A stretch of 64,000 nucleotides of DNA from a gamma proteobacterium endosymbiont of Lamellibrachia anaximandri (GTDB lineage: Bacteria > Pseudomonadota > Gammaproteobacteria > Chromatiales > Chromatiaceae). The position numbers and the translations under genes are program-made. The stretch covers positions 1 to 64,000 of the forward strand of contig JAESPD010000011.1 in NCBI GenBank assembly GCA_016756855.1. The letters are read 5' to 3'. This document shows positions 39,623-51,182 of this stretch, piece after piece. Each line of letters starts with the position of its first letter. Position 1 is the stretch's first letter. The notes below the pieces were generated by a model. It had not been told where the DNA came from. It ran no database searches and saw only the letters and a program-made list of their open reading frames with translations.

Positions 39623-39979
39623 ATGCTCGAAAATTATCTTCCTATCCTGATTTTTCTGGCGGTGGCCTTTGTCCTGGGGGTAGTGGTTATCGGGATGGGG
39701 TTTCTGCTTGGAACCCGAAAGCCTGATGCGGAGAAGCTCTCGCCCTATGAATGCGGCTTTGAGGCCTTCGAAGATGCCCGCATGAAGTTTGACGTTCGCT
39801 ATTACCTCGTTGCCATCCTCTTTATTATCTTTGATCTTGAGATTGCCTTCCTCTTTCCCTGGGCTGTCGTCCTGGGCGAACTCGGAATGGTAGGTTTCGT
39901 CGCGATGATGGTCTTTCTCGGCATTTTGGTTATCGGCTTTATCTACGAGTGGAAGAAAGGGGCACTTGAATGGGAGTAG
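39623..39979 (+). CDS. nuoA: NADH-quinone oxidoreductase subunit A
   Basis: This 118-residue membrane protein has three predicted helices, at about 5-28, 60-82 and 88-108. The loop between the first two carries the conserved [27 protein letters not shown] region, including the YECG cysteine near the quinone site and the acidic cluster of the family. It is part of the proton-pumping membrane arm of complex I, at the joint with the hydrophilic arm. The start follows GAGGGGGG. It overlaps nuoB by 10 bases and is the first gene of the 14-gene operon. Confidence 0.97.
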   Translation: MLENYLPILIFLAVAFVLGVVVIGMGFLLGTRKPDAEKLSPYECGFEAFEDARMKFDVRYYLVAILFIIFDLEIAFLFPWAVVLGELGMVGFVAMMVFLGILVIGFIYEWKKGALEWE

Positions 39980-40446
39980 AAGGTCTTCTCGAGAAGGGTG
40001 TTATCACCACTTCCGCCGACAAGCTGATCAACTGGGCGCGTACCGGGTCTCTCTGGCCCATGACTTTTGGTCTGGCCTGCTGCGCCGTGGAGATGATGCA
40101 CGCTGCTGCGGCTCGCTACGACATGGATCGCTTCGGTATCATCTTTCGTCCCAGTCCACGGCAGTCAGATGTGATGATCGTGGCCGGTACCCTGGTCAAT
40201 AAGATGGCCCCCGCCTTGCGCAAGGTCTACGACCAGATGGCAGAGCCTCGGTGGGTGATCTCCATGGGTTCCTGCGCCAATGGCGGCGGATACTACCACT
40301 ACTCCTATGCGGTGGTGCGCGGCTGTGATCGCGTGGTGCCGGTCGACATCTATGTGCCGGGTTGCCCACCCACTGCGGAGGCGCTGCTGTATGGTGTTCT
40401 GCAGTTGCAGGACAAGATTCGCCGCACCAGCACGATTGCGCGATAG
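39970..40446 (+). CDS. nuoB: NADH-quinone oxidoreductase subunit B
   Basis: This 158-residue protein carries the terminal 4Fe-4S cluster N2, with ligands C37 and C38 in [11 protein letters not shown]102 in [10 protein letters not shown] and C132 in VPGCPP, the pattern expected of the family. N2 passes electrons to quinone at the interface with NuoD. The N-terminus is short and without extra domains. The gene overlaps the end of nuoA by 10 bases, and nuoC begins 9 bases after its stop. Confidence 0.98.
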   Translation: MGVEGLLEKGVITTSADKLINWARTGSLWPMTFGLACCAVEMMHAAAARYDMDRFGIIFRPSPRQSDVMIVAGTLVNKMAPALRKVYDQMAEPRWVISMGSCANGGGYYHYSYAVVRGCDRVVPVDIYVPGCPPTAEALLYGVLQLQDKIRRTSTIAR

Positions 40447-40455
40447 GTGAATGGA

Positions 40456-41175
40456 ATGAGCGACAGCGCGCAGACGCCTCTGGAAGCAAGAATGACGACC
40501 CTGGCAGACGACCTGACCGGACGATTTGCCGAGCTGGGTTGCGAGGTTGAGCAGGGTTTCGGCGAGGTTACGCTGGTCGTGCCCCGTGATCATCTCCTGC
40601 AGATTGGGGAGATCCTTCGGGACGATGAGGCGTTTCACTTCGAGGAGGTGATCGATGTCTGCGGCGTCGATTATTCTGCCTATGGTGTGGCGGAGTGGGA
40701 TGTGACCACGGCCTCATCGACCGGTTTTGCCCGTGGCGTGGAGTCTGCCCACGCATTCGATCTCGAAGCGGAGAAGCGCTTTGCAGCGGTCTATCATCTG
40801 CTCTCCGTGAAGAACAACATGCGTTTGCGGCTGCGTGTATTCGTGGATACGACACACCCGATCGTCGCCTCAGTGGTGAGTATCTGGAATTGTGCCAACT
40901 GGTTCGAGCGAGAGGCCTTCGATCTCTACGGCATCCTGTTTGAAGGGCATCCCGATCTGCGCCGCATACTTACCGATTACGGTTTTATCGGCCACCCCTT
41001 CCGCAAAGATTTCCCACTTATCGGCCAAGTGGAGATGCGCTACGATCCGGAGCAGGCGCGTGTCATCTATGAACCGGTAACCATGGAGGGCCGTACACTG
41101 GTTCCCCGTGTTATCCGCGACAACGATCAAAACCTCCCGGAAGTGTCAGAACAGCAGGATTCCAGCGATGCCTGA
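40456..41175 (+). CDS. nuoC: NADH-quinone oxidoreductase subunit C
   Basis: The ATG at 40456 is preferred, with AGGTGA 5 bases upstream; a GTG at 40447 directly after the nuoB stop is the alternative. This gives 239 residues. The 30 kDa subunit signature is [41 protein letters not shown] in the second half. It supports the NuoB-NuoD core of the hydrophilic arm. It is a separate gene here, unlike the nuoCD fusion of E. coli. The last bases overlap the nuoD start. Confidence 0.96.
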   Translation: MSDSAQTPLEARMTTLADDLTGRFAELGCEVEQGFGEVTLVVPRDHLLQIGEILRDDEAFHFEEVIDVCGVDYSAYGVAEWDVTTASSTGFARGVESAHAFDLEAEKRFAAVYHLLSVKNNMRLRLRVFVDTTHPIVASVVSIWNCANWFEREAFDLYGILFEGHPDLRRILTDYGFIGHPFRKDFPLIGQVEMRYDPEQARVIYEPVTMEGRTLVPRVIRDNDQNLPEVSEQQDSSDA

Positions 41176-42421
41176 GATTCGTAACTACACCCTGAACTTC
41201 GGGCCGCAGCATCCTGCCGCACACGGCGTTTTGCGTCTGGTACTGGAGATGGACGGCGAGGTCATCGAGCGCGCCGATCCGCATATCGGCCTGCTGCATC
41301 GGGCGACAGAGAAGCTGGCTGAGACTAAACCTTACAACCAAAGCATCCCCTACATGGATCGTCTCGACTACGTCTCCATGATGTGTAGTGAGCACGGCTA
41401 TGTACGGGCAATCGAAAAGCTGTTGGATGTGGAGGTGCCGGAGCGCGCCCAATACATCCGCACTATGTTCGACGAGATCACCCGTATCCTGAACCACCTG
41501 ATGTGGCTGGGAACCCATGCACTCGACGTCGGCGCGATGACGGTTTTTCTCTACGCCTTTCGTGAACGTGAGGATCTGATGGACTGCTACGAGGCGGTCT
41601 CAGGTGCACGTATGCACGCAGCTTACTATCGGCCCGGCGGCGTCTATCGGGATCTGCCGGAGCAGATGCCTCAGTACCAGCAGAGCCAGTGGGTGACCGG
41701 CCGTGATGCCGAGCGGCGCAACGATGCCCGTCACGGTTCCCTGCTCGACTTTATCGAGGATTTCGCCAATCGCTTCCCGGCATGTGTCGATGAGTATGAG
41801 ACGCTGTTGACCGATAACCGTATCTGGAAACAGCGCACCGTCGGCATCGGCGTCGTCTCCCCTGAGCGCGCCCTGCAGTTGGGTTTTACAGGCCCGATGC
41901 TGCGTGGCTCAGGTATTGAATGGGATCTGCGCAAAAAGCAGTCCTACGCCGCTTATGACAGGGTCGATTTTGATATCCCGGTGGGCGTCGAGGGAGACTC
42001 TTATGATCGCTACCTGGTGCGTATCGAGGAGTTGCGTCAGTCCAACCGGATCATCAAGCAGTGTATCGAGTGGCTGCGCAACAATCCCGGTCCGGTGATG
42101 GTGAATGACCACAAGGTCGCTCCACCGATGAGGGCCGACATGAAGGGCGATATGGAGAGTCTGATTCACCATTTCAAACTCTTTACTGAAGGTTACTGCC
42201 CACCGCCCGGCGAAGTCTACGCCGCAGTGGAGGCGCCCAAGGGTGAGTTCGGTTGCTACATCATTTCCGATGGGGCCAACAAGCCATATCGGCTGAAGAT
42301 CCGTGCTCCCGGTTTTCCCCACCTTGCTGCGATGGATGAGATGGTCAAGGGTCATATGCTTGCCGATGTGGTAGCCGTGATCGGCACCATGGATGTGGTA
42401 TTTGGTGAGATTGACCGCTAG
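41168..42421 (+). CDS. nuoD: NADH-quinone oxidoreductase subunit D
   Basis: The ATG at 41168 gives 417 residues beginning [20 protein letters not shown]; the longer frame from 41108 lies inside nuoC and is rejected. This is the 49 kDa subunit, derived from the large subunit of NiFe hydrogenases but without the nickel cysteines. GPQHPAAHG at 12-20 contains the quinone-site histidine. It forms the quinone pocket with NuoB. It overlaps nuoC by 8 bases, so the two are probably translationally coupled. Confidence 0.97.
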   Translation: MPEIRNYTLNFGPQHPAAHGVLRLVLEMDGEVIERADPHIGLLHRATEKLAETKPYNQSIPYMDRLDYVSMMCSEHGYVRAIEKLLDVEVPERAQYIRTMFDEITRILNHLMWLGTHALDVGAMTVFLYAFREREDLMDCYEAVSGARMHAAYYRPGGVYRDLPEQMPQYQQSQWVTGRDAERRNDARHGSLLDFIEDFANRFPACVDEYETLLTDNRIWKQRTVGIGVVSPERALQLGFTGPMLRGSGIEWDLRKKQSYAAYDRVDFDIPVGVEGDSYDRYLVRIEELRQSNRIIKQCIEWLRNNPGPVMVNDHKVAPPMRADMKGDMESLIHHFKLFTEGYCPPPGEVYAAVEAPKGEFGCYIISDGANKPYRLKIRAPGFPHLAAMDEMVKGHMLADVVAVIGTMDVVFGEIDR

Positions 42422-42430
42422 AGCACTGAG

Positions 42431-42937
42431 ATGAACACGATAGAAGTGAATAACAAAGCGGAAATTTTCTCCACCGAGATTCGGGGAGAGATCGACCAGT
42501 GGGTTGCTAAATACCCGGCGGACTGGAAACAGTCGGCGGTGATGGCGGCGCTGCGCATTGTCCAGGACGCCAACGGCGGCTGGCTGACCACCGAACTGAT
42601 GAACGATGTGGCGGCCTATCTTGATATGGCGCCGATAGCGGTCTACGAAGTGGCCACCTTCTACTCGATGTACGAGTTGAAACCGGTTGGCAAGCACAAG
42701 ATCTGCATCTGTACCAATGTCTCCTGCATGATCAACAATTCGGAGCGGGTCGTTGAGCATTTGGAGGATCGGTTGGGCATCAAGCTGGGCCAGACCACAG
42801 AAGATGGCCGCTTTACCCTCAAAGAGGTCGAGTGTCTGGGCGCTTGTGGCGGAGCACCGATGATGCAGATCGGCAAACAATATTACGAAAACCTGACACC
42901 AGAGATCATCGATTCGATCCTGGAAGGACTGGAGTAA
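42431..42937 (+). CDS. nuoE: NADH-quinone oxidoreductase subunit E
   Basis: This 168-residue protein has a thioredoxin-like 2Fe-2S domain. The ligands of cluster N1a are C94 and C99 (CICTNVSCM) and C135 and C139 ([10 protein letters not shown]), very close to E. coli numbering. With NuoF and NuoG it forms the NADH dehydrogenase module. N1a is thought to tune electron flow from FMN. It starts 9 bases after nuoD, and nuoF follows 5 bases behind. Confidence 0.97.
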   Translation: MNTIEVNNKAEIFSTEIRGEIDQWVAKYPADWKQSAVMAALRIVQDANGGWLTTELMNDVAAYLDMAPIAVYEVATFYSMYELKPVGKHKICICTNVSCMINNSERVVEHLEDRLGIKLGQTTEDGRFTLKEVECLGACGGAPMMQIGKQYYENLTPEIIDSILEGLE

Positions 42938-42942
42938 GGCGG

Positions 42943-44217
42943 ATGGTGAATGAAGTCTGTTTGCGTACTCTGGATCTGGATCGTCCCTGGCGGCTCGAGC
43001 AGTATCAGAGTCGGGGTGGCTATGAGATGCTGACCAGGATTCTGAAAGAGAAGACTCCACCTGATGAGATCATCGAAGAGGTGAAGAAGTCCGGCCTGCG
43101 TGGCCGTGGCGGCGCCGGTTTTCCCACCGGGCTGAAGTGGAGTTTTATTGCACGTAACGCCCCGGGACAGAAGTACGTGGTCTGCAACTCGGACGAGGGT
43201 GAACCGGGTACCTTCAAGGATCGCGATATCCTGCGCTATAACCCGCACCAGTTGGTCGAGGGCATGATCATTGCCGCTTATGCGATTGGTGCGACTCGGG
43301 GCTACAATTATATTCGCGGCGAGTTCTGGGAACCCTACGAGCGTTTCGAGACGGCTCTGAAAGAGGCCCGCGAGGCTGGTTTCCTGGGTGAAAACCTGCT
43401 CGGTTCCGGTTTCGATTTTGAGCTGCACTCCCACCTCGGTGGCGGCGCTTATGTCTGCGGTGAGGAGACGGCCCTGCTGGAGTCGATCGAAGGCAAGAAG
43501 GGGCAGCCCCGCTTCAAGCCTCCGTTCCCCGCGCACTTTGGTCTCTACGGCCGTCCGACGATCATCAACAATACCGAATCCCTGGCTTCGATCCCGATGA
43601 TACTGAAAGAGGGCGGCCCCTGGTTTGCCGATATCGGTGTCAAGAACAGCGGGGGCTCCAAGCTCTTCTCCATCTCGGGTAATCTGAATAACCCTGGAGT
43701 ATTTGAGATCCCCATGGGTACGCCTTTCTCTGAGCTGCTGGAGATGGCTGGCGGCGTAAAAGGAGGACGCAAGCTCAAGGCGGTTATTCCGGGCGGCTCC
43801 TCCGCGCCGGTTATTCCCGGCGAACAGATGATGGATCTGACTATGGATTACGATGCCATCGCCGAAGCGGGATCCATGCTGGGATCCGGTGCGGTAATCG
43901 TGCTTGACGATACCAACTGCATGGTCAAGGTGCTTGAACGCATGTCCTACTTCTACCACGAGGAGTCCTGTGGTCAGTGCACTCCCTGCCGCGAGGGCAC
44001 CGGCTGGCTCTATCGTGTGGTGAGCCGTATCGAAAATGGTCAGGGCCGCCAGGAGGATCTGGATCTGCTCAATGATGTGGCCGCCAGAATCGGCGGTCGT
44101 ACCATCTGCGCTCTGGGTGATGCCGCCGCAGGACCGGTGGCTGGTATGCTCAAGCACTTCCGGGATGAATTCCAATACCACATCGACCACAAAAAGTGCC
44201 TGGTCGGTGCGGGTTAA
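42943..44217 (+). CDS. nuoF: NADH-quinone oxidoreductase subunit F
   Basis: The start chosen is ATG at 42943, giving [21 protein letters not shown] and 424 residues; the longer frame from 42832 overlaps nuoE and is rejected. The NADH and FMN pocket is in [16 protein letters not shown] near 53-68 and the [13 protein letters not shown] segment. Cluster N3 is held by C343, C346 and C349 ([12 protein letters not shown]) and C389. It takes hydride from NADH to FMN, the entry point of complex I. It is followed after 25 bases by nuoG. Confidence 0.98.
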   Translation: MVNEVCLRTLDLDRPWRLEQYQSRGGYEMLTRILKEKTPPDEIIEEVKKSGLRGRGGAGFPTGLKWSFIARNAPGQKYVVCNSDEGEPGTFKDRDILRYNPHQLVEGMIIAAYAIGATRGYNYIRGEFWEPYERFETALKEAREAGFLGENLLGSGFDFELHSHLGGGAYVCGEETALLESIEGKKGQPRFKPPFPAHFGLYGRPTIINNTESLASIPMILKEGGPWFADIGVKNSGGSKLFSISGNLNNPGVFEIPMGTPFSELLEMAGGVKGGRKLKAVIPGGSSAPVIPGEQMMDLTMDYDAIAEAGSMLGSGAVIVLDDTNCMVKVLERMSYFYHEESCGQCTPCREGTGWLYRVVSRIENGQGRQEDLDLLNDVAARIGGRTICALGDAAAGPVAGMLKHFRDEFQYHIDHKKCLVGAG

Positions 44218-44242
44218 AGGTCAGTAGAGACGAAATACGACG

Positions 44243-46603
44243 ATGACTCAGGATTCCATGGTAACCATCGAGATTAACGGCCAGGAGCTGAAAGCAAAGG
44301 CCGGGGCCATGCTCATCGAAGTGACCGATGAGGCGGGTATCAATATCCCCCGTTTCTGCTACCACAAAAAACTCTCAATCTCCGCCAGCTGTCGTCAGTG
44401 CCTCGTCGAAGTGAAAAATGCGCCCAAGCCGCTGCCCGCCTGCGCCACGCCGGTGATGGAGGGCATGAAGGTGTTTACCCGCTCACCGCTGGCGCTTGCC
44501 GCACAGAAAGGCACTATGGAGTTCCTGCTCATCAATCATCCGCTTGATTGCCCGATCTGTGATCAGGGCGGCGAGTGTGAGCTGCAGGATGTGGCTGTGT
44601 CCTGTGGCAGCGATGTCTCCCGTTTTGTGGAAGGCAAACGCGTGGTGCCTGCAAAGAACATCGGTCCGCTTATTGCCACCGAGATGACCCGCTGCATCCA
44701 CTGTACTCGCTGCATCCGATTCGGTGAGGAGATCGCCGGCATCCGGGAGATGGGCGCTACAGGCCGTGGTGAACACATGGTGATTGGCACCTACGTTGAA
44801 AAGAGCATCGACTCCGAGCTTTCAGGCAATATCATAGATCTCTGCCCGGTGGGGGCTTTGACCTCCAAGCCATTTCGTTTCCAGGCACGTGCCTGGGAGT
44901 TGACCCAAGTCGAGGGTGTGGCGCCACACGACTCCGTCGGCTCCAATCTGCATCTCCACCTGCGCGGTAACAAGGTAATGCGGGTAGCGCCCAAGGACAA
45001 TGAGTCGATCAATGAGTGCTGGATCTCCGACCGTGACCGTTTCAGCTATCAGGGTCTCTACAGCGATGACCGTCTGACCGTACCGAAGATCAAGCAGAAC
45101 GGTGAATGGCAGGATGTGGCCTGGGAAGTGGCGCTGGATATGGCAGCCGCTGGGCTGCAGGAGATCGGTGAAGGGGAGCAGATCGCCTCTTTGGTATCTC
45201 CTTCGTCTACCCTCGAAGAGCTCTACCTTGCACAAAAGGTGACTCGGGGGCTGGGCAGCAACAATATTGACTGCCGTCTTCGCCAGGGCGACTTCCGTTT
45301 GGATGGCGCAGAACCGGCCTTCAGCTGGCTCGGTTTGCAGATAACTGAGATAGAGGATTTGAATGCGGCGCTGCTGGTGGGCTCCAATACCCGCAAGGAG
45401 CAGCCGATCCTGGCGCACAATCTGCGCAAGGCTGCAGTGAGTGGTGCCAAGGTGCATTTCATCAATCCGCTGCAGTTGGAACTGAACTATGCTGCCAGCC
45501 AGCAGGTAACCACCCCTGCGGGTATGGTGCAAAGTCTGGCCGCTGTTGCCAAGGCATTGGGCGCGACGGGTGAGGGGGCTGCGGCCAAGGCCATCGATAA
45601 AGTGGTTGCTGACGATGATGCCAAAGCCATTGCAAGCGCCATGAAAGATGCGGATAACGCAGCAGTGATGCTGGGAAATATCGCGGCGGCCCATCCCGAC
45701 TACTCAATACTCTGTGTGCTGGCATCGGCGGTAGCAAACGCGAGTGGCGCGACATTGGGTTTTCTTGCAGAAGCTGCCAACAGTGTCGGCGCCCGTCTCG
45801 CCGGCGCATTGCCCCATCTTCTCCCAGGTGCCAAGGCGGCAACTGAGAAAGGGCTGGATGTCATGAAGTTGCAGAAACTGCCCCGTAAGGGTTATCTGCT
45901 GCTTGGGGCCGAGCCTGGTTATGACTTCTGGGATGCAGGTTTGACCCAGAGTGCGCTGGAGAGCGCGGATCTGGTGGTTGCGCTGAATACCCATACATCC
46001 CCCGCCTTGGAAGCTGCTGCCGACATTCTATTGCCGATCGCCGCATTTGCGGAGACTTCCGGCACCTATGTCAATACCGCAGGTGAGTGGCAGAGCTTCC
46101 GCGGCGCGGTAAAACCGCTGGGCGAAGCCAGGCCGGCATGGAAAGTTCTGCGGGTGCTGGGTAACCTCCTGGATCAGAAGGACTGCGAATATACCTCATC
46201 TGAGCAGGTTCGTGATGAACTGGCTTCGCTCTGTGAGGGTGTGGTGCCGGACAACAGTATTGGAAAGGCAGAGAGCGCGGATCTGCAGAGTGCCGTCGAT
46301 GGCCTGATCAGGATTGGCGATGTGCCGCTCTACGCGCTCGATAGTCTGGTGCGCAGGGCAAGTGCGCTGCAGCAGACTAAAGATGCGGCTCCCGCTGCGA
46401 TCTGCATCAATGCGGAGGAGGCCAAAAAAGCGGGCCTTGCTGATTGCGACTCCGCAGTGGTGACGCAGGATGGCAGAGAAGCCACACTGCCGGTTTCGAT
46501 CGACGCAAATATTCCGGACGGTTGCGTCCGAATCTCTGCCGGACTGGCCGGCACCGAGACTCTCGGTGCGCAGTTTGGCGAAGTGACCCTGGAGAAGGCG
46601 TAA
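44243..46603 (+). CDS. nuoG: NADH-quinone oxidoreductase subunit G
   Basis: This 786-residue protein is the shorter form typical outside enterobacteria (E. coli 908). The N-terminal ferredoxin domain holds the 2Fe-2S cluster N1b with C39, C50, C53 and C67. H99, C103, C106 and C112 hold N5, and C151, C154, C157 plus a later Cys in DLCPVG hold N4. From about 220 on is a molybdopterin-oxidoreductase-like domain without cofactor. No extra CxxC group for the N7 cluster of E. coli is seen. It relays electrons from NuoF to NuoI. Its C-terminal part is Ala-rich and less conserved. Confidence 0.97.
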   Translation: MTQDSMVTIEINGQELKAKAGAMLIEVTDEAGINIPRFCYHKKLSISASCRQCLVEVKNAPKPLPACATPVMEGMKVFTRSPLALAAQKGTMEFLLINHPLDCPICDQGGECELQDVAVSCGSDVSRFVEGKRVVPAKNIGPLIATEMTRCIHCTRCIRFGEEIAGIREMGATGRGEHMVIGTYVEKSIDSELSGNIIDLCPVGALTSKPFRFQARAWELTQVEGVAPHDSVGSNLHLHLRGNKVMRVAPKDNESINECWISDRDRFSYQGLYSDDRLTVPKIKQNGEWQDVAWEVALDMAAAGLQEIGEGEQIASLVSPSSTLEELYLAQKVTRGLGSNNIDCRLRQGDFRLDGAEPAFSWLGLQITEIEDLNAALLVGSNTRKEQPILAHNLRKAAVSGAKVHFINPLQLELNYAASQQVTTPAGMVQSLAAVAKALGATGEGAAAKAIDKVVADDDAKAIASAMKDADNAAVMLGNIAAAHPDYSILCVLASAVANASGATLGFLAEAANSVGARLAGALPHLLPGAKAATEKGLDVMKLQKLPRKGYLLLGAEPGYDFWDAGLTQSALESADLVVALNTHTSPALEAAADILLPIAAFAETSGTYVNTAGEWQSFRGAVKPLGEARPAWKVLRVLGNLLDQKDCEYTSSEQVRDELASLCEGVVPDNSIGKAESADLQSAVDGLIRIGDVPLYALDSLVRRASALQQTKDAAPAAICINAEEAKKAGLADCDSAVVTQDGREATLPVSIDANIPDGCVRISAGLAGTETLGAQFGEVTLEKA

Positions 46604-46607
46604 ACCG

Positions 46608-47663
46608 ATGGATTTTTTTATCAGCATCTGGGAAGCCCTGCCACTTGGGTTACAGACTCTGATCTGGACCCTCCTCAAGATCATCGCCATCGTGGCGCCG
46701 GTGATGGTTTGCGTGGCCTATTTTACCTACGCCGAGCGTAAGATTATCGGCTATATGCAAGTGCGCGTCGGCCCCAACCGGGTTGGTCCGAAGGGTTGGC
46801 TGCAACCCATTGCAGATGCGGTCAAGCTGATGTTCAAAGAGATCGTGATCCCGACCAGCGCGAACAAGGTGCTGTTCCTGATCGCGCCAACGCTGGTCTT
46901 GGGTCCGGCACTGGCGGCCTGGGCGGTATTTCCATTCAATGAAGAGCTGGTGCTGGCGGATATCAACGCCGGACTTCTCTATATCCTGGCGCTGACCTCG
47001 GTAGGTGTATATGGGGTCATCATCGCTGGTTGGGCCTCCAATTCGAAATACGCCTTTCTTGGCGCCATGCGCTCTGCAGCGCAGATCGTTGCCTATGAGA
47101 TCGCCATGGGTTTTGCCCTGGTGGGCGTGTTGGTCGCAGCGGGAAGTTTGAATCTGGGCGACATCGTCAGAGCCCAGCAGGGCGGACTCTTCTCCTGGTT
47201 CTGGTTGCCGTTACTGCCGCTGTTCGGTGTCTATGTGATCTCCGGTGTGGCCGAGACCAATCGCGCCCCTTTTGATGTGGCGGAGGGTGAATCTGAGATC
47301 GTCGCAGGTTTCCATGTCGACTATTCTGGCATGACCTTCGCGGTCTTCTTCCTTGCGGAGTATGCCAACATCATCCTGATCTCTGCGTTGACCGCGGTGC
47401 TGTTCCTGGGTGGCTGGTTGTCTCCTTTCGAAGGCTGGCCCGTCCTTGGGCCCCTGTTTGACTGGGTGCCGGGTTTTGTCTGGCTGGTGATGAAGACGGC
47501 GCTGTTCGGTTTTATGTTCCTCTGGTTGCGCGCCACATTCCCCCGCTATCGTTATGATCAGATCATGCGTCTCGGATGGAAGGTGTTCATACCCATTACC
47601 ATTGTTTGGATTGCCGTAGTGGGCCTTGCTGTGGTCTATCAGCTCCCTTGGTGGTTCGATTGA
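46608..47663 (+). CDS. nuoH: NADH-quinone oxidoreductase subunit H
   Basis: This 351-residue protein has about eight membrane helices. The conserved loop [37 protein letters not shown] near 44-80 lies by the quinone entry, and [30 protein letters not shown] near 209-238 carries the acidic residues that link quinone reduction to proton transfer. It anchors the hydrophilic arm. It starts 4 bases after nuoG, and nuoI follows after 13 bases. Confidence 0.97.
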   Translation: MDFFISIWEALPLGLQTLIWTLLKIIAIVAPVMVCVAYFTYAERKIIGYMQVRVGPNRVGPKGWLQPIADAVKLMFKEIVIPTSANKVLFLIAPTLVLGPALAAWAVFPFNEELVLADINAGLLYILALTSVGVYGVIIAGWASNSKYAFLGAMRSAAQIVAYEIAMGFALVGVLVAAGSLNLGDIVRAQQGGLFSWFWLPLLPLFGVYVISGVAETNRAPFDVAEGESEIVAGFHVDYSGMTFAVFFLAEYANIILISALTAVLFLGGWLSPFEGWPVLGPLFDWVPGFVWLVMKTALFGFMFLWLRATFPRYRYDQIMRLGWKVFIPITIVWIAVVGLAVVYQLPWWFD

Positions 47664-47676
47664 GAGGCTCTGACGC

Positions 47677-48165
47677 ATGAACGCCCTGACCAACTATTTC
47701 AAGAGCCTGTTCCTGTTGGAATTGTTCCGTGGGCTTAGCGTGACTGGCAGATACCTGTTCAAGCGCAAGTTCACAGTTATGTACCCGGAAGAGAAGGCGC
47801 CGGTTTCGCCGCGCTTCCGTGGTCTGCATGCACAACGCCGCTATCCGAATGGGGAAGAGCGCTGCATCGCCTGTAAACTGTGCGAAGCAACCTGCCCGGC
47901 GTTGGCAATCACTATTGAGGCGGAGCCTCGTGACGACGGTTCCCGCCGGACTACGCGCTACGACATCGATCTTTTCAAGTGTATCTTCTGCGGCTACTGT
48001 CAGGAGTCCTGTCCCGTGGATGCAATTGTCGAGACACGACTCTACGAGTACCACTTCGAGAATCGTGAAGACAGCCTGATGACCAAGGCAAAATTACTGG
48101 CGATGGGGGATAAATACGAATCCCAAATTGCCGCTGACCTTGATGCACAGGCGAAGCATCGCTGA
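47677..48165 (+). CDS. nuoI: NADH-quinone oxidoreductase subunit I
   Basis: This 162-residue protein contains two 4Fe-4S clusters (N6a and N6b). The ligands are C63, C66, C69 and C73 ([12 protein letters not shown]) and C102, C105, C108 and C112 ([12 protein letters not shown]). The N-terminus is amphipathic and lies on the membrane. It joins NuoG to the N2 cluster of NuoB. Nothing unusual is seen. nuoJ follows after 35 bases. Confidence 0.97.
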   Translation: MNALTNYFKSLFLLELFRGLSVTGRYLFKRKFTVMYPEEKAPVSPRFRGLHAQRRYPNGEERCIACKLCEATCPALAITIEAEPRDDGSRRTTRYDIDLFKCIFCGYCQESCPVDAIVETRLYEYHFENREDSLMTKAKLLAMGDKYESQIAADLDAQAKHR

Positions 48166-48200
48166 TTTGGATAAAACAGGCTAACTGGCTGGAAAACCTG

Positions 48201-48803
48201 ATGACTTTCGAAAAGTTTATCTTCTATGTGCTGGCATTCGTGCTGATTGCCGCCGCAAGCATGGTGATTACACGGCGTAATCCCGTGCATGCTGCGCTGT
48301 TCCTCATCCTGGCTTTTGTCGCCAGCAGCGGGATCTGGCTACTGGCGGAAGCGGAATTCCTGGCCATTACACTGGTACTGGTCTATGTCGGAGCGGTGAT
48401 GGTGCTGTTTCTCTTCGTGCTGATGATGCTCGATATCGATGTGGCAACGCTCCGAGCCGGTTTTATGAAGATGCTGCCGCTGGGTGTGCTGATGATGCTT
48501 GCCATGGTGGCGGAGCTGGTGTTCGTGGTCGGGCCGCACAACTTTGGGCTGGATGAATTTGCTGCACCGGCCCGACACGCTGCTGATTACAGCAATACCG
48601 CAGAGTTGGGCAGTGTGCTCTATACCGTCTACATGTTTCCCTTCGAGATCGCTGCGGTGATCCTGTTGGTTGCAATTATTGCTGCTATTGGTCTGAGCAT
48701 GCGCAAACGTCCGGAAACGAAATATCAGAATCCCACTGAACAGGTGGCGGTCAAGCGTGCTGATCGGGTACGCATGGTCAAAATGGATGTGGAAAAGGGT
48801 TAG
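48201..48803 (+). CDS. nuoJ: NADH-quinone oxidoreductase subunit J
   Basis: This 200-residue protein has five membrane helices, starting [38 protein letters not shown]. The third helix region [24 protein letters not shown] contains the conserved Tyr-Val-Gly pi-bulge segment of the family that moves during coupling. The C-terminus is a charged cytoplasmic tail. It is part of the membrane arm of complex I between NuoH and NuoK. nuoK follows after 11 bases. Confidence 0.96.
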   Translation: MTFEKFIFYVLAFVLIAAASMVITRRNPVHAALFLILAFVASSGIWLLAEAEFLAITLVLVYVGAVMVLFLFVLMMLDIDVATLRAGFMKMLPLGVLMMLAMVAELVFVVGPHNFGLDEFAAPARHAADYSNTAELGSVLYTVYMFPFEIAAVILLVAIIAAIGLSMRKRPETKYQNPTEQVAVKRADRVRMVKMDVEKG

Positions 48804-48814
48804 GGGCCGGGATT

Positions 48815-49120
48815 ATGATTGCACTTTCAGACTACCTCATACTCGGCGCGATCCTGTTTTCGCTGAGCATCGTCGGCATCTTTATCAACCGCAAAAACCT
48901 CATCGTACTTATGATGTGTGTTGAGTTGATGTTGCTTGCGGTCAATATGAATTTTATTGCCTTTTCACATTTTCTTGGGGATACGACTGGGCAGGTCTTT
49001 GTCTTTTTTATCATGACGGTTGCGGCGGCAGAAGCAGCAATCGGCCTGGCGATTCTGGTGGTGCTGTTCCGCAGCCGCCGCTCGATCAATGTTGAAGATC
49101 TGGATAGCCTGAAGGGTTAA
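48815..49120 (+). CDS. nuoK: NADH-quinone oxidoreductase subunit K
   Basis: This 101-residue protein has three membrane helices. The two buried glutamates of the proton path are E37 ([12 protein letters not shown]) and E73 ([11 protein letters not shown]), matching E36 and E72 of E. coli. Homologous to MrpC of cation antiporters. It lies between NuoJ and NuoN in the complex. nuoL follows after 55 bases, the largest gap in the second half of the operon, with no hairpin seen. Confidence 0.97.
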   Translation: MIALSDYLILGAILFSLSIVGIFINRKNLIVLMMCVELMLLAVNMNFIAFSHFLGDTTGQVFVFFIMTVAAAEAAIGLAILVVLFRSRRSINVEDLDSLKG

Positions 49121-49175
49121 GTCCCGCCTGGTTCTCAAGGTCTATTACTGCGAACTAATTTAAAGAACGACGATC

Positions 49176-51164
49176 ATGGAAAAACTCTACCTCGTCATAG
49201 TGTTGGCTCCACTCTTGGGCGCTATTGTTGCCGGCTTCTTCGGCAGCCGAATAGGCCGTAAGGGGGCACACTGGGTGACCAGCGGCGGTGTCGGTCTCTC
49301 GACACTGCTCTCGCTGTTTGTGCTCAAACGCTTTATGTTCGATGGCGAGCAGGTCTTTAATGGCTCCATCTACACCTGGATGGTGAGCGACGGACTGACC
49401 ATGGAAGTCGGTTTTCTGGTTGACCAGCTGACAGCAGTGATGATCAGCGTGGTGACTTTCGTCTCCTTCTGCGTGCACATCTATACCATTGGATATATGG
49501 CGCACGATGAAGAGAACTGGCCGAGTAACAGTCTGGCCGGCGTCAACAGCTACCAGCGTTTCTTCAGTTATATTTCGTTATTCACCTTCTCCATGCTGAT
49601 GCTGGTGATGGCCAACAACTTCATGCAGCTCTTCTTCGGTTGGGAAGCGGTGGGTCTGGTCTCATACCTGTTGATCGGCTTCTGGTCGGTTCGTCCCACC
49701 GCGGTGTTCGCCAACCTCAAGGCCTTTCTGGTCAACCGGGTGGGTGATTTCGGTTTCATCCTGGGTATTGCTGCTGTAGCGATGTATTTCGGCAGCATCG
49801 ACTATGCCGAGGTTTTCGCCAAGGCCCCCGCGCTGGCTGATACCCAGATCACCGTCTGGGGCGACAGCAGCTGGTCTCTGATGACGGTCATCTGCATTCT
49901 TCTGTTCATTGGCGCAATGGGTAAATCGGCGCAGGTGCCGCTGCATGTCTGGCTGCCCGACTCTATGGAAGGTCCGACGCCGATCTCAGCGCTCATCCAT
50001 GCCGCAACCATGGTTACCGCCGGTATCTTCATGGTTGCGAGGATGTCGCCGCTCTACGAATTCTCCGAGACCGCATTGAGTTTCGTGCTGATAATCGGTG
50101 CGACTACTGCGTTATTTACCGGCCTGATCGGCATCGTGCAGAACGACATCAAACGCGTCGTTGCCTACTCCACGCTCTCCCAGCTCGGCTACATGATGGT
50201 GGCATTGGGTGCTTCTGCCTACGCAGCAGGCATCTTCCATCTGATGACACATGCCTTTTTCAAGGCGCTGCTCTTCCTGGCGGCGGGTTCCGTTATCATC
50301 GGTATGCACCATAACCAGGATATTCGCAAAATGGGCGGTATCCGGAAATATATGCCCATCACCTACTGGACCTCCCTGATTGGTTCGCTGGCCCTGATCG
50401 GCTTTCCGGGTTTCTCCGGGTTCTTCTCCAAGGATGCGATCATCGAGGCAGTACACCACTCCGATATTGTGGGTTCCACCTACGCCTATGTGCTGGTGGT
50501 TGCGGGTGTTTTTGTTACCGCGCTCTACAGCTTTCGAATGTTCTTCCTGGTTTTTCATGGCGAAGGTCCCCGTGATGCCCATGCCAAGGAGCATATTCAT
50601 GAGACACCCAAGGTAGTTACCATTCCGCTGATTCTGTTGGCGATACCCTCGATCTTTTTGGGTTACCTGACCATCGGGCCTATGCTCTTCGGTGACTGGT
50701 TCGACGGCGTACTATTCGTGTTGCCGGAACATGCCGGGTTGGCGGAGATGGGTGAACATTTTCATGGTGCGGCAGGTTTTATCCTGCACGGTATGATGGG
50801 GCTGCCGTTCTATCTGGCAATGGGTGGTCTCGCCGTGGCCTGGTATATCTATATGAAGAATCCGTCGATTGCCGACAGGATCAAGTCGATGGCAAGCCCT
50901 GTCTATAACATGCTTGACAAGAAATACTGGTTCGACGAAGCCTACCAGTTGGTATTTGCCGGCGGAAGCCGTGGGCTGGGCAAGATACTCTGGATGGTGG
51001 GCGATCGAGGCCTGATTGATGGACTGGCTGTGAACGGCTCCGCACGTACTGTCGGTTGGCTGGCGGGTATTGTTCGCCATGTGCAGACCGGTTACCTCTA
51101 TCACTACGCCATTGCGATGATTCTGGGTCTGCTCTTGATGCTGACCTGGTTTGTGGTTGCCTAA
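49176..51164 (+). CDS. nuoL: NADH-quinone oxidoreductase subunit L
   Basis: This 662-residue antiporter-like subunit is at the far end of the membrane arm. The key glutamate is E157 (LFFGWEAVGLVSYLLIG). A lysine and histidines of the proton path are in GKSAQVPLHVWLPDSMEGPTPISALIHAATMVTAG near 249-283. The C-terminal part includes the long lateral helix that runs along the arm, and a final membrane helix. It pumps one proton per cycle. The start ATG follows an AAAGAACGACGATC stretch with a weak ribosome binding site. Confidence 0.97.
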   Translation: MEKLYLVIVLAPLLGAIVAGFFGSRIGRKGAHWVTSGGVGLSTLLSLFVLKRFMFDGEQVFNGSIYTWMVSDGLTMEVGFLVDQLTAVMISVVTFVSFCVHIYTIGYMAHDEENWPSNSLAGVNSYQRFFSYISLFTFSMLMLVMANNFMQLFFGWEAVGLVSYLLIGFWSVRPTAVFANLKAFLVNRVGDFGFILGIAAVAMYFGSIDYAEVFAKAPALADTQITVWGDSSWSLMTVICILLFIGAMGKSAQVPLHVWLPDSMEGPTPISALIHAATMVTAGIFMVARMSPLYEFSETALSFVLIIGATTALFTGLIGIVQNDIKRVVAYSTLSQLGYMMVALGASAYAAGIFHLMTHAFFKALLFLAAGSVIIGMHHNQDIRKMGGIRKYMPITYWTSLIGSLALIGFPGFSGFFSKDAIIEAVHHSDIVGSTYAYVLVVAGVFVTALYSFRMFFLVFHGEGPRDAHAKEHIHETPKVVTIPLILLAIPSIFLGYLTIGPMLFGDWFDGVLFVLPEHAGLAEMGEHFHGAAGFILHGMMGLPFYLAMGGLAVAWYIYMKNPSIADRIKSMASPVYNMLDKKYWFDEAYQLVFAGGSRGLGKILWMVGDRGLIDGLAVNGSARTVGWLAGIVRHVQTGYLYHYAIAMILGLLLMLTWFVVA

Positions 51165-51182
51165 GAAGGAAGGACGTATAGC

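Noticed and set aside
42832..42942. Upstream extension of nuoF
   Set aside because: It overlaps nuoE in another frame, and the residues match nothing in NuoF.
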